A stretch of DNA of 64,000 bases from positions 100,002,537 to 100,066,536 of the forward strand of contig NC_083868.1 in NCBI RefSeq assembly GCF_032452875.1, in the 5' to 3' direction. Below are positions 1-12,300 of the stretch, piece after piece. The number at the start of each line of letters is the position of its first letter. The stretch's first letter is position 1. A model generated the notes under the pieces. That model worked only from the letters and a program-made list of their open reading frames with translations, ran no database searches and was not told where the DNA came from. This DNA is from Bos javanicus. Taxonomy: Eukaryota > Chordata > Mammalia > Artiodactyla > Bovidae. Position numbers and translations under genes: made by a program.

Positions 1-38
1 GGCTACAGTCCATGGTGTCAAAAAGTTGGACACACAAT
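1..38 (+). mobile_element. 3' end of a BovA-type SINE, cut by the window edge
   Basis: The first bases match the final part of the Bov-tA/BovA body (the 'ctacagtccatgg' block followed by a degraded 'gtcgcaaagagtcggacac' block). The rest of the element lies to the left of the window. Confidence 0.7.
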
Positions 39-80
39 TCCTGGCTTCTCTGATTCCAGACCTCACTTTTAATTACTAAG

Positions 81-267
81 CTAGTAGTTCTCACATTTCG
101 ATTGCATCGGAATCATCTGGAACCCTTGTCAAACCAGGTAGTTGGTTCCTGCCTCCAGGGTTTCTGATTTGGGAGGCCTGGATTGGGTCCTAAGTATTTA
201 CATTTCTAACAAGTTTTCAGATGGTGCTGATGCTGCTGGTCTGGAAACCATACTTCGTGCACCACTG
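81..267 (+). mobile_element. MER5A (non-autonomous hAT-Charlie DNA transposon)
   Basis: A near full-length copy can be followed from 'ctagtagttctcac' through 'tttctgattt' and 'catttctaacaagttt' to the terminal 'gcaccactg'. It is an old pan-mammalian element with many substitutions and no coding capacity. Confidence 0.8.
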
Positions 268-698
268 AAATAGGATACACTTACTTCTCTTCTATGATCT
301 TTTATTTATTTTTTTTTTTGCTATACTCAGAATGACCTGATAATCAGTATGATCAGAAAGGAACCACGAGAACACATGATTCAATGAAGAAAGAGGCCAA
401 TGACAAAAGATTACATTAAAATCCAAATGAAAGAAGGTAAACAAATTGCAAAGGTGATGATTCCTCATTGCATGAAGAATGAATGCAAGACTGCAGCCAA
501 TATTTAAAGTCTCTTATAAACTAACCCCAGATTTCTAGACTAATCTTCACTCATCTGTGCTTGGTCATCCAGCACATCTACAATCTCTCACCTTGGGTGA
601 TATCTACTAATGGGTACTAAAGGATACCTCCTCTGCCCAGAAATGCTTTTCTCTCCCTTCCTGCAAAATCTGTCGAAGGTCTAGTTGTGCTTCAAGAT
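268..698. other. Intergenic, nothing recognised
   Basis: AT-rich sequence with a short poly-T run near 310. I see no gene, splice-site-flanked exon or named repeat here. Confidence 0.6.
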
Positions 699-709
699 TT
701 AGTCCAAAT

Positions 710-1177
710 CAGATCAGATCAGATCAGTAGCTCAGTCGTGTCCGACTCTTTGCGACCCCATGAATCGCAGCATGCCAGGCCTCCCTGTCCATCACCAACT
801 CCCGGAGTTCACCCAACTCACGTCCATCGAGTCAGTGATGCCATCCAGCCATCTCATCCTCTGTCGTCCCCTTCTCCTTTTGCCCCCAATCCCTCCCAGC
901 ATCAGAGTCTTTTCCAATGAGTCAACTCTTCACATGAGGTGGCCAAAGTACTGGAGTTTCAGCTTTAGCATCAGTCCTTGCAAAGAAATCCCAGGGCTGA
1001 TCTCCTTCAGAATGGACTGGTTGGATCTCTTTGCAGTCCAAGGGACTCTCAAGAGTCTTCTCCAACACCACAGTTCAAAAGCATCAGTTCTTTGGTGCTC
1101 AGCCTTCTTCACAGTCCAACTCTCACATCCATACATGACTACAGGAAAAACCATAGCCTTGACTAGACGAACCTTTG
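710..1177 (-). mobile_element. BovB LINE, 5'-truncated, with 11-bp target duplication
   Basis: Read on the minus strand this is the 3' end of BovB, an RTE-clade non-LTR retrotransposon. It encodes a piece of the region after the reverse transcriptase core (residues resembling VMYGCESWTVKKAE, then WCWRRLLRVPWT). The 3' tail is a short pentamer array (atcag repeated) at 710-727. An exact 11-bp direct repeat, ttagtccaaat, flanks it at 699-709 and 1178-1188, so both ends of the insertion are defined. It is 5'-truncated and cannot transpose. Confidence 0.93.
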
Positions 1178-1396
1178 TTAGTCCAAATAGTTCCTTTCAT
1201 AAAACAGCCATCCAAGTCTCTCTTGATATCTACTTCTTCCCACTAAAATTCTTCCCTGTATCACCAAAATTATTTGAGTTGTTCAAATAAGAATGGGTCC
1301 AGGAAGAGTTGTGTGTTTTAATTACATGTAATGAAGTTTCATTCGTATTTGTTTCCCATAGGATTTAGGATTCTGCTGCATCCTGGCAGTTGCTTA

Positions 1397-1530
1397 GCAC
1401 TGCTGCTGCTGCTAAGTCACTTCGTCGTGTCCGACTCTTCGCAACCCCATGGACTGCAGCCCATCAGGCTCCTCTGTCCATGGGATTTTTCCAGGGAAGA
1501 GTATTGGAGTGGGTTGCCATTGCCTTCTCC
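1397..1530 (-). mobile_element. Bov-A2 SINE, partial
   Basis: On the minus strand it has the BovA body with the CAG-rich 3' end (gctgctgctgctaagtcac on +). Only one BovA unit is present, so it is a truncated Bov-A2. A weak 8-bp near-repeat, ttgct(t/c)ag, is seen at both sides. Confidence 0.78.
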
Positions 1531-2227
1531 GGATTGCTCAGTCAGGGTTCATCAAATCCAAGTAATTAAAGAAGCTTGTTAGAGTCACCAATTCAGGTAT
1601 ATATTTGCCTTATCAGACTGTATGAGGGCCCCCAAATGATAGATAATTGTATAAGGTAGAATTTTTTGACTATGAATAATAGTATTTCAAAAAAACTGAC
1701 TTAAAATGACAAAAATTTACTTCTGTATCAGATCAAAGCAGACTGGAGGTTCAGTCCACAGCTGATATAGAGCTCTCATGACTGTACGAGACTCAGTCTC
1801 CTTAAGTAATTCCATCTCTGTGGTGGTGTATCTTAGCTCAGGCTGCATCAGTGAAATGCCATAGATTGGGTAGGTTAAACACAGACATTTAATTCTCAGT
1901 TAGTGAGGTTGAGAAATCCACAATGAAAGTGTTTCCTTTAGGTAATGTGATCTTGTTTTCTACTTGCTTTTCAGCTATTTAGTTTCAATGGGCTGTGATG
2001 GTATCTTCATTGCATTCATTCTGCTTGGGGTTGTTGTCCTTATTGGATTCATGGATTAACATCAGATTTGGACTTTTTGGCCATTATTTTTTCAAGCATT
2101 TTTTTTGTCTCCCCACATCTGGACTTCCACTGCATGTAGGTTAACTGCATTGCATCACTCCACAAGACATTGTGGCTTTATGTTTTTCTTTATGAATTAG
2201 TGTGCATTGATTCTGTTTTAACGTCTT
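1531..2227. other. Intergenic, nothing recognised
   Basis: AT-rich, with no gene or repeat family that I can name. Confidence 0.55.
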
Positions 2228-2440
2228 TCAGTTCAGTTCAGTCGCTCAGTTGTGTTCGACTCTTTGCGACCCCATGAATCGCAGCACGCCAGGCCTCCCT
2301 GTCCATCACCAACTCCCGGAGTTCACTCAGACTCACGTCCATCGAGTCCATGATGCCATCCAGCCATCTCATCCTCTGTCGTCCCCTTCTCCTCCTGCCC
2401 CCAATCTCTCCCAGCATCAGAGTCTTTTCCAACGAGTCCA
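2228..2440 (-). mobile_element. BovB LINE, short 3' fragment
   Basis: About 210 bp of the BovB 3' end in minus orientation, with a 'gttca' pentamer tail at the left edge. The last coding part and 3' UTR are represented. It is severely 5'-truncated. Confidence 0.9.
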
Positions 2441-2549
2441 AGTTCAATAATTTTTTGTTTGGCAGAATCTAATCTTCATTGAATTCCATCCAGTAAATTT
2501 TTTACTACAATTTTTAGCTCTAAAAGTTTCATTTAAAAAATATTTTCCA

Positions 2550-2861
2550 GGCTTCCCTGGTGGCTCAGTGGTAAAGAGTTTGCTTGCCAATATAGGTGAC
2601 ATGGGTTCGATTCCTGATCTGGGAAGATCCCACATGCCTCAGAGCAACTAACCCTGTGCACTGCAGCTATTGAGCCTGTGCTCTAGAGCCCCGGAGTTGC
2701 AACTTCTGAGTCCACACACTGTAGACCCTGTACTCCAAAAGAGAAGCCATCACAATGAGAAGCTCAAACACCGCAACAGAGTAGACCCCACTTGCTGCAA
2801 CTAGAGAAAAATCCACACAGCAACAAAGACCCAGTACAGCCATAAATAAATAAATAAAATT
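2550..2861 (+). mobile_element. CHR-type tRNA-Glu-derived SINE
   Basis: It starts with the tRNA-derived head 'gcttccctggtggctcag', continues through the CHR body (gcctcagagcaacta, then gaagccatcacaatgagaag) and ends in a taaa-repeat tail. This is a cetartiodactyl SINE family older than Bov-tA, with no coding capacity. Confidence 0.78.
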
Positions 2862-4693
2862 ATGCTTAAAAATCTTCAATTTTTCTCCAGTTTTTATTTA
2901 GGATTCCCTTTAAATATGTTTATAAAAGCTATTTGAGTCCTTGTCAGTCCTATTCACTGTTATTTTAGGGTCTACTTTTCCACTGGTTGATTTTCCTTTA
3001 ATTGATGGATCACATTTTCTGCTTCTTTGCACATGTAGTGGTTCTGATTAGATGCTGGGTGTTGTTAATATTGTTATTATATGACTGTGATCTGGATTTT
3101 ATTGCCTGCCTTTAAAGAGAATTGAGTTTCATTCTAGCAACCCTAAAATTACTTGCAAGTCAGCTTGATATTTTCAAGGCCAAAGACAGGAAATTCAGTT
3201 AAAGATTCAGAAAATGATAACATGAAAGGAAGAATATGATTTACGTGTAAAGGGAAGAATATGATTTACTTGTAAAAGGGTTAAGTCATCAAAGAACTGG
3301 AAACTTCTGACAACTGTTTTCCCTGCTGATAATTAAAGTCAATACAAATAATTATTTATTTAGTTTTATATCCATATTTTCTCATCTTGTTGCCACTTTG
3401 TAAAAAAAAGTCTAGAATTCAACAGAGAATATGTAGATACATATTTTTCCTCCATATCTCCTGCAATTTCACTGCAATCCAGATAGGCTACTTCTCAGGC
3501 TATTTCCTGACTTTTAACATCACCTTGAGGAGTGTGCATGCCTAGAGTGGAGAAACGAACAAGAAGGTAACTTTAGATACCTTTGTAAATATCAAATTTA
3601 GCATGGAACTAATCACCTAAAAACAGACAGAATATGATTAAGTGAGTTTGACTCTGGTGTACTTTCAAAAGATTGTTAAGAGATGAAATTGAGTCTGATC
3701 AAATTATCTAGAGATTATTGAAGAAAGATAATTTGGAAGTTGGGATATTTGAATTTTCTCAAATAAACCAAATCACAGCATATATTCTCCTTTTAGAGAT
3801 GTATAGAATTCTACAATTCAATTTTGATTAGTATATTTATTTATGTACTTCTTGTACTAGGAGTGTGTGTATGTATATACATATACATATATATATATAT
3901 ATATATAAAATATATAAACTTGTATATGGTAAAAAAATATCAAACTGAAAAATGCTAGAAGAGTCCAGTTCTATATGGGAGCATTCAATGGAAAAAGTGA
4001 TGCTAGTGTTTGAAGAGATTTAATAAAATAAGTTGCTAATTTGTTCATTCTGTCTACCTGATAATGAAAAGTTAACAAACCAGCCCACTGTATGAATAGA
4101 TTATGTAAGCTTTTTCAGATTCAATTTAAATTTCACCAAAGTATATTATGCATTGGCAAACTTAAAGTAGGAAAGTAATTTCCCCTTCAGAAACTAGTGG
4201 TGTAAGATGCCACAAATATGTGAATTTGTTCGGTTTAGTTAAAAGCCACAACAAAAAGATTTATTTTTGAAAAACTGCTTTATATTTTATGTTTTGACTC
4301 TTAATATTGTTTTTTTTTAGTGTTTGGCTGTATTTTTCAAAGTATGGTCTGGGAATCCTTGGGAGCAACTGAGACTGCATGAGTTCAAACTATTTTCATA
4401 ACAATATGAAGTTATTTGCCTATTTCACCCTCAGTCTCTCATGAATGTACAGTGGAGATTCCATGGGATGTGGACAAATGACATAATACTGCAACAGACT
4501 GAATGCAGACAGATACAAAACTATAGCTGTCTTCTATTAGACGAGATATAAAAGAGGTATGAATAATGTGAAGATATGCTACTCTTTCCTGTAGTTTTAA
4601 AATTTGGAGAACAGTTTTTGTTTTTTTTTTTTTAAATAAAAATACACTATGTAACACATCATAGATGTTTAATGTCATTTTATTTTGTAAAAA
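2862..4693. other. Intergenic, no gene
   Basis: About 1.8 kb of AT-rich sequence. Apart from a TA microsatellite (3868-3910) I recognise no gene, exon or named repeat. A 27-bp stretch near 3236 is nearly repeated at 3252, a small local duplication. Confidence 0.55.
3868..3910. repeat. (TA)n microsatellite
   Basis: An alternating ta/ca tract with an uninterrupted ta run in its second half. Confidence 0.9.
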
Positions 4694-4878
4694 TATTTAT
4701 TTATTTAGTTGGTTGACCTGGGTCTCAGTTTCTGCACATGGAGTGCTTGATCTTTGTTGCAGCATGTGGGATCTTTAGTTTCAGCATATGGGATTCAGCT
4801 CCCTACACCAGGGATGGAACTGAGGCTCCCAGCATTAGGAGCATGGAGTTCCAATCACTGGACTACCAGGAAATTCCA
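4694..4878 (-). mobile_element. CHR-type SINE, degraded
   Basis: Minus-strand copy. On + the diagnostic end 'ccagggatggaactgaggctcccagc ... ccaatcactggactaccagg' is the reverse complement of the tRNA-like head. It is well diverged, so old. Confidence 0.7.
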
Positions 4879-5080
4879 ATATTATTGCAATTTTAAAGTG
4901 AATTAATACAATTATTTTAAAAATTGTTCTTTTTTTTCCTCTAGAATGGAAAAAACCTTTAACTATTCAAAATGATCTTAAAAATGTGATTTTTAAGTGT
5001 AGATACCTTAAGACCAAAATGCTTATAGACCCCTAGTGTACATGTACATAAGCTACATTGACATGAGATAGTTAAAGATT

Positions 5081-5296
5081 GTGCCATATGTTCAGTTATG
5101 TCTGACTCTTTGTGACCTCATGGACTGTAACCCACCAGGCTCCTCTGTCCTTGGAATTTTCCCAGGCAAGAATACTGGATTGGGTTGCCATTTCCTCCTC
5201 CAGAGGACCTTCCCAACCCATGGATTGAAACCATGTCTCCTGTGTCTCCTGTGCTGCAAGCAGATTCTTTACCTGGTGAGCCATTAGGGAAGCCCC
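5081..5296 (-). mobile_element. Bov-tA SINE with 12-bp target duplication
   Basis: Full Bov-tA in minus orientation: BovA body first on the + strand, tRNA-derived head last (ends ...gggaagccc). The 12-mer tagttaaagatt is present at 5069-5080 and again at 5297-5308, an exact target site duplication. Confidence 0.93.
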
Positions 5297-6567
5297 TAGT
5301 TAAAGATTACAAAAACAAAAACAAATAAATGAGACGAAAAACCAGGAGTATATGACACTGTGAAACAGGCACATCGCAGAGATGTGTGTATAATGTGGAC
5401 AACTATTTCAAGTACTGTCGCATCTCAGTCCCCTGTTTTTTTTCTCCTACCAGAAAAGGAAACAGAATAGCTATACAATCCTTTATGTGATTACAGGATA
5501 GACTGACTGCAGAGCATGGCTCCAGAGCAGATACTGCCATAGGAAGGGCAACAGAAAATTAATACAATTAAAAAATACATGAGAGTGAATAAGATGGCTG
5601 AGGAGTAGGTGTACGTGGAGTACATCTCTCTCCACGGATACATCAGGAATACACCTTCAGACACAGAAGTTCATGCAGAACACCAGCTGAGAGTGGACAG
5701 GAGTACCTGACCAGTGGAAAATAATACATAGACCCACACAAAACTCAGTAGGATGAAGGAACTAGGAGAGAAACAGGAGTGTTACTAGGACTGGATCTGC
5801 CCTCAGTGGGTGGAGGAACTAAAGCAGGGGTCCGATCGCCACATCAGGGCAGTTGTCTGAATCAGAGGAGAAACATTTAAGGCTGAGAGTGAAACAGCTG
5901 ATCTGTGGCAGCCTAAATGAAATGAGAATCAGATAGTCCTTGCCGCAGCCATACATACCCTGGACAGGGACGCAGGTCCCCTCGAAGGCAAAGCGGCTGG
6001 GAACTGGAGCTTAGGGATGGGAGGAGATTGAGGTGGGAAATGCCTGTGGAGGAAAGCCAGGCAGTCATGGAAGCAAGGCAGTAATGCTGAGTCATGCATA
6101 GGGGGTGAAGCCATCACCATAGCCTCTCTCTCCCCATAGGCCTGCATGGGCAGCTGAACAATAGAGAGGCTGGCCCATCAAGAGCCTGAGGCATGGAACT
6201 ACAGAGTAGGACTCCACCCATGGTGCCCCTTTAAGTGCCTGATGTACTGATCTACAGAGTAGGACCCCAGCCTCAGGGAGCCCTCTATGTTCCTGACATG
6301 GTGAACAATAGAAAGGGACCCCAGGCAAGGGAGCCCTCTAAATGCCTGAGTGGGTGGAGCTATGGAGAAACAGTAGCCAAAGAGTCCTGATTGCCAGCTA
6401 CCAGAGGCTCAAAAAAAGACTCTAATAGGGCCTTAACTCTAGCAGCTGAGGCAGTCCATGTCCCTGCACACTTGGTGCCATTAGGGTCCCCGTGACCCAA
6501 GCAGCTGTGGCAAATTCATGCTCAAACCTCACTGGGGCAGAGCTGCCACAGGAGGAAAAAAAAAGAG

Positions 6568-6700
6568 TCTTGCATTGGTCTTGTCCAACTCTTTGTGACC
6601 CTGTGGACTGTGGCCTGCCAGGCTTCTCTGTCAGGGGGGTTCTCCAGGCAAGAATACTGGAGTGTATTGGCCAATATTGGTTGCCATACCCTTCTAGAGC
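6568..6700 (-). mobile_element. Bov-tA/BovA fragment nested in the L1 5' UTR
   Basis: The BovA body appears in minus orientation (ctttgtgaccctgtggactg, then ccaggcaagaatactggagt). It interrupts L1 5' UTR sequence on both sides, so it inserted after the L1. Confidence 0.75.
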
Positions 6701-8264
6701 ACTATATTTCCTGCTTCCCTAGCCACCAACACCCCTGAGTACCTGGTGCTGCCAGAACCCTTGCAACCCAAGCGGCTGCACTACCTCCATACTTGGCCTT
6801 CACTGGGGCAGACCCAAGTCCTTCAGGGCAGCCTCAAGAGCAAACCCCAGTGAACAACCCATATGCAGAGGTGGAAATAAAACCACAATTGAAACCCAGG
6901 GGCAGTCTGGCTAAGGAAGAAAACCCAAAACCTTCCCACCAGCTGTACAAGCTGCAGATTAAATCCACATTATCAACTAGGCAGACTCTGTCTACAGAAT
7001 ATATAAAAGGACATTGAGAGTTCCCACAAAAGAAAGCACACTAGCTCTGACAGCTGTGGACATTGGAGGCAAGAACACACAGGAGTAGGACCAGATGAGA
7101 ATCTGAGCTGCCCTCACAGCAGGTCCAGAGACCACACAGTGGTGGAGGGCATCCTAGGGCGGTGAGGTAGACTGTGACTCCCGCCAAGGGAAAGGATCCT
7201 GACAGCAGTGACTCAAGAAAAACATTTATTATTCTTATATTTTGACTTGTTCTGTAGTTTCTTTCAGATTTTTCTTTTCTTTTCTCTCTTTTCCTTTTCC
7301 ACCCCCTCTGTTGTAGTTGTTGATTTTATTGGCACTATGAAATCTAATTAAGCTTTTGAGTTTTTTGTATTTTTTTCAATCACACTTTTTATTGTTGTTG
7401 TAAACTTCTGCCTCTACTTTGGTCTTTTGCAGTTCTGTGGAGTTTTCTTTTTTTTTCTTTCCTCTTCCTTTTTTTTTCTTTTTTAAATTTTAATTAAAAA
7501 ATTTTTAAACCTATTATTATTTTTTCTTCATTTATTCCTTTGTTTGCTTTTCCTACTGTTCTTTTCCCCTTGCAGTTAATCTTTAATGTATATGAATCTT
7601 CTTTATCTACCTTTATTTAGCTTTGCATATCTATTCTTTCTTTCTTTCTTTTCTTTCCTCTCAATATATTTGTTACTTTTGTTTTCATAGCTTTATCCAA
7701 CAGTTGGCACCTTGCTTTAGTTTTGTTTTCCAGTTTGTGTTTTAGTTAGTTTTGTCCTTAATTGGTAGATATAAGTTTTGGTTTCCTTTATTCGCTGGGT
7801 CAATCTATTGTACTTTATTTTTGTTGAACTGTTTTGATTTTGCTTATGGATGTATATAGGTATATTACATTATTTTTATTATGTGCCTGATTTTATAACT
7901 GCCATTTGTGTGAGGTTCATCTTTGGTTTCTCATTTTTGGGTATGTGTTTTAATCTCATTTAATGCCATAATACACCACTTGTGGAATCATCGTTCCTAA
8001 CCAGAAATCAAGCCCTGAGCCTATGAAGTGGGAGCACTGGCTCTAAGACCCTAGACTACCAGAGAACTAACCCTTGGGAGTATCAAATAGTAAGAACTCC
8101 CACAAAGGAAACCACTTGAATACAAGACCTGGCATCACCCAACCACCAGTAGCAACCTGTGCAGGATGCCTCATCCAAACAACAAACAAAGCAAAAATAC
8201 AAACCCAATCATCAACAGACAGGATTACCACCTCACTCAGCCTTGCCCATCAGAGGAAAAACAA

Positions 8265-8290
8265 AACAACAACAACAACAACAACAACAA
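8265..8290. repeat. (CAA)n microsatellite in the L1 leader
   Basis: About eight caa units upstream of the ORF1 remnant, within L1 sequence. Confidence 0.85.
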
Positions 8291-8501
8291 AAACTCAGCA
8301 TAAGTCTCGTCCTATGCAAAGCTTAAACAAACCGCTGCACCAACCTTAGGGGGGACAGAAACCAAAAGGAAGAAAGAATTCAACCTTGAAGCCTGCAAAA
8401 AGGAGACATCAAACACAATAAGTTTAAAAAATAAATAAAGAAAGAAAAGGCAGAGAAATACTGCACAAATGAAGAACCAAACTAGAAACACAGAAGTCCA
8501 A

Positions 8502-9355
8502 ATAAGTGAAGAGGAAATAGCAAACTACCTGAAAAAGAATTCAGAATAAGGATAGTAAAGATGATCAAAAACCTTGAAAACAAAATGGAGAAAATGCAAG
8601 AATCAATTAACAAAGACCTAGAAGAATTAAAGAATAAATACACAGAGACAAACAACACAATTACTGAAACTAAAAATACTCTATAAGGAATCAATAGTAG
8701 AACATATGAAGCAGAAGAACGAATCAGTGAGCTGGAAGATAGAATGGTGGAAATAACTTTTGAAGAGCAGAATAAAGTAAAACGAATAAAAAGAACTAAG
8801 GATGGTCTCAGAGACCTCTGGGACAAAATCAAACACACCAACATTCGAATTATAGGGGTCCCAAAAGAAGAAGAGAAAAAGAAAGGGTATGAGAAAAATT
8901 CTGAAGGGATTATAGTTGAAAATTTCCCCAATAAAGGAAAGGAAATAGTCAATCAAGTCTAAGAGGTGCAAAGAGTCCAATATGGGATAAACCCAATGAG
9001 AAACACGCCAAGACACATACTGATCAAACTAACAAAGATTAAACACAAAGAAAGAAAATTAAAAGAAACAAGGGGAAAGTAACAAGTAATATACAAGGGA
9101 AACCCCATAGGTTTAACAGCTGATCTTTCAGCAGAAACTCTGCAGGACAGAAGGGAATGGCAGGATATATTTAAAGTACTTAAAGGGAAAAATCTACAAT
9201 GAAGATTACTCTACCCAGAAAGGCTCTCATTCAGAATTGATGGAGAAATCAAAAACGTTTCAGACAAGCAGACGTTAAGACAATTCAGCACCACCAAACC
9301 AGCTTTACAACAACTATTAAAGAGACTTATACAGTCAAGAAATAGAAGAAAATGA
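8502..9355 (+). pseudogene. L1 ORF1 (RNA-binding chaperone) remnant
   Basis: L1 ORF1p is a coiled-coil, RRM-containing RNA-binding protein that packages L1 RNA. The expected start is ATA at 8502, and one base is missing near 8520. From there a single frame runs to 9355 with only in-frame nonsense changes. The first is near 8683, then 8960 (after NQV), near 9080, and near 9200 (KGKNLQ followed by stop). Recognisable blocks are the coiled coil (SELEDRMVEI at about 8732), the RRM-side motif RIIGVPKEEE (near 8850), NTPRHILIK (near 9004) and the C-terminal LTADLSAETLQ (near 9115). Decay is almost purely by substitution. Confidence 0.88.
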
Positions 9356-9387
9356 TCTACAAAATCAAACCCCAAATGATTAAGAAA

Positions 9388-12300
9388 ATTGCAATAGGAA
9401 CATATATATCTATAATTACTTTAAATGTAAATGGATTAAATGCTCCAACCAAAAGACAAGATTAGCTGAATGGATACAAAAACAAGACCCATATATATTC
9501 TGTCTACAAGAAACCCACTTCGGACCTAAAGACACATATAGACTGAAAGTGAGAGGATGGAAAAATATATTCCATGCAAATGGAAAGCAAAAGAAAGCTG
9601 GAGTAGCAGTCCTCATATCAGACAAAATAAACCTTAAAATAAAGAATATAACAAGGGATAAGGAAGGACACTACATAATGATAAAGGGATCAATCCAAGA
9701 GAAAGTCATAACAATTGTAAATATAGATGCAATCAACATAGGAGCACCTCAATACATAAGACAAACACTAACAGACATGAAAAGAGAAATTGACAGTAAC
9801 ACAACAATAGTAGGAGACTTTAATACCCCACTCACACAGATCATCAAAACAGAAACTTAATAAGGAAACACAAGTCTTAAATGATACATTAGATGAGATG
9901 GATCTCATTGATACCTTCAGGACATTCCATCCAAATGCAGAAGAATACACCATCTTCTCTAGTGCACATGGAGCATTCTCCAGGATATACCACATCTTGG
10001 GTCACAAATCAAACCTCAGTAAATTTAAGAAAATTGAAATCATATCAAGCATCTTCTCCAACCACAATACTTTAAGACTAGATATCAATTACAAGAAAAA
10101 AAACTGTAAAAAATGTAAACACATGAAGATTAAACAATACGTTTCTAAATAACTAACAGGTTACTGAAGAAATCAAAAGGGAAATCAAAAAATTTCTAGA
10201 AACAAATGACAATGAAAACACAACAACTCAAATCCTATGGGATGCAGCAAAAGCAGTTCTAAGAGGGAAGTTTGTAGCAATACAATCCTATCTCAAGAAA
10301 CAAGAAAAACATTGAACAGACATCTTAACTTTACACCTAAAACAACTGGAAAAAGAAGAACAAAAAACCCTTAAATTAGCAGAAGGAAATAAATCAGAAA
10401 GATCAGAGCAGAAATAAATGAAAAAGAAATGAAAGAAATAGTAGTAAAGATTAATAAAACTAAAAGCTGATTCTTTGAGAAGATAAACAAAATTGACAAA
10501 CCTTTAGCCAGACTCAAGAAAAAAAGAGAGAAGAATCAAATCAGCAAAATTAGAAATGAAAAAGGAGAGGTTACAATAGACGATGCAGAAATACAAAGGT
10601 GTATAAGAGACTAATATGAACAACTATATGGCAAGAAAATGGATAACCTGGAAGAAATGAACAGATTCTTAGAAAAGTTCAATCTTCCAAGACTGAACCA
10701 GGAAGAAATAGAAATTATGAACAACCCAATTACAAGCACTGAAAATAAAGCTGTGATAAAAAATCTCCCAAAAAACAAAAGCCCAGGACCAGATAGATGG
10801 CTTCACAGGAGAATTCTATGAAACATTTAGAGAAGAGCAAAGGCCTATCCTTCTGAAACTCTTCCAAAAAATTTCAGAGGGAGAAAAACTTCCAAACTCA
10901 TTCTACAAGGCCACCATCACCCTAATACCAAAACCAGACAAAGACAACACAAAAAAAGAAAATTACAGGCCAATATCACTGATAAACATAGATACAAAAA
11001 TCCTCAACAAAATTTTAGCAGACAGAATTCAACAACACCTCAAAAAGCTCATACACCATGATCAAGTTGGATTTATTCCAGGGATGCCAGGATTCTTTTA
11101 TATATGCAAATCAATCAATGTGATACACCATATTAACAAATTGAAAGATAAAAAAACATATGATAATCTCAATAGATGCAGATAAAGTCTTTGACAGAAT
11201 TAAGTATCCATTTATGATTAAAACTCTTCAAAAAATGGGCATTGAATGAACCCACCTCAACATAGTAAAGGCCGTATATGATAAGCCTACAGCAAACATT
11301 ATTCTCAGTGGTGAAAAACTGAAAGCATCCCCCCTAAGATCAGGAACAATACAAGGGTGTCCACTTTCACCACTATTATTTAACATAGTTCTGGAAGTCC
11401 TAGCTACAGCAATCAGAGAAGAAAAAGAAATAAAAGGAATCCAGATCAGAAAAGAAGACGTAAAGCTCTCACTGTTTGCAGATAACATGACACTGTACAT
11501 AGAAAACCTTAAAGATAGTATCAGAAAATTACTAGAGCTAATCAGTGAATTTAGCAAAGTTGCAGGATACGAAATCAATACACAGAAATCACTTGCATTT
11601 CTATATACTAACAATGAATAATCAGAAAGAAAAATTAAGGAATCAATCTCATTCACCATTGCAACAAAAAGAATTAAATATTTAGGAATAAACTTACTTA
11701 AGGAGACAAAAGAACTGTACACAGAAAATTATAAGACACTGATGAAAGAAGTCAAAGATGACATAAACAGATGGAGAAATATTCCATGTTCTTGGGTAGG
11801 AAGAGTCAATATTGTGAAAATGACTATACTATGAAACACAATATACAGATTCAATGAGATCCCTATCAAATTACCAATGGTAATTTTCACAGAACTAGAA
11901 AAAAAAATTAAAAATTCATATGGAATACAAAAGACCCTGAATAGCCAAAGCAGTTTTGAGAAAGAAGAATGGAGCTGGAGGAATCAACTTTCAAGACTTC
12001 AGATCATCCTACAAAACTACAGTCATCAAGACAGTATGGTACTGGCACAAAAACAGAAATATAGACCAATGGAACAAGACAGAAAGCCCAAAAATAAACC
12101 TATGGACCTATGGGTGTCTTATTTTTGACAAAGGAGGCAAGAATATACAATGGGGCAAAGACAGCCTCCTCAATAAATGGTTCTGGGAAAACTGGACAGC
12201 TACATGTAAAAGAATGAAATTAGAACACTTTGTAACACCATGCACAAAGATAAACTCAAAATGGATTAAAGACCTAAACATAAGACCAGAAACTATAAAA

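Noticed and set aside
2550..2640. tRNA-like sequence with an internal promoter-like B box
   Set aside because: It is the tRNA-Glu-derived head of a SINE, joined to a SINE body; the same holds for all Bov-tA heads in the window. No intact cloverleaf tRNA gene was seen.
8265..8290. Regularly spaced short repeats as a CRISPR candidate (also the TA, TG and CA tracts)
   Set aside because: These are simple microsatellites in a mammalian genome, without repeat-spacer structure.
8482..8952. 156-codon minus-strand open frame, hydrophobic and serine-rich
   Set aside because: It is antisense to the L1 ORF1 relic; the A-rich sense strand gives a low-stop, F/L/S/I-rich shadow.
11228..11722. 164-codon minus-strand open frame resembling a membrane protein
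   Set aside because: It is the antisense shadow of the L1 ORF2 reverse transcriptase, whose FADN box lies inside it on the other strand.
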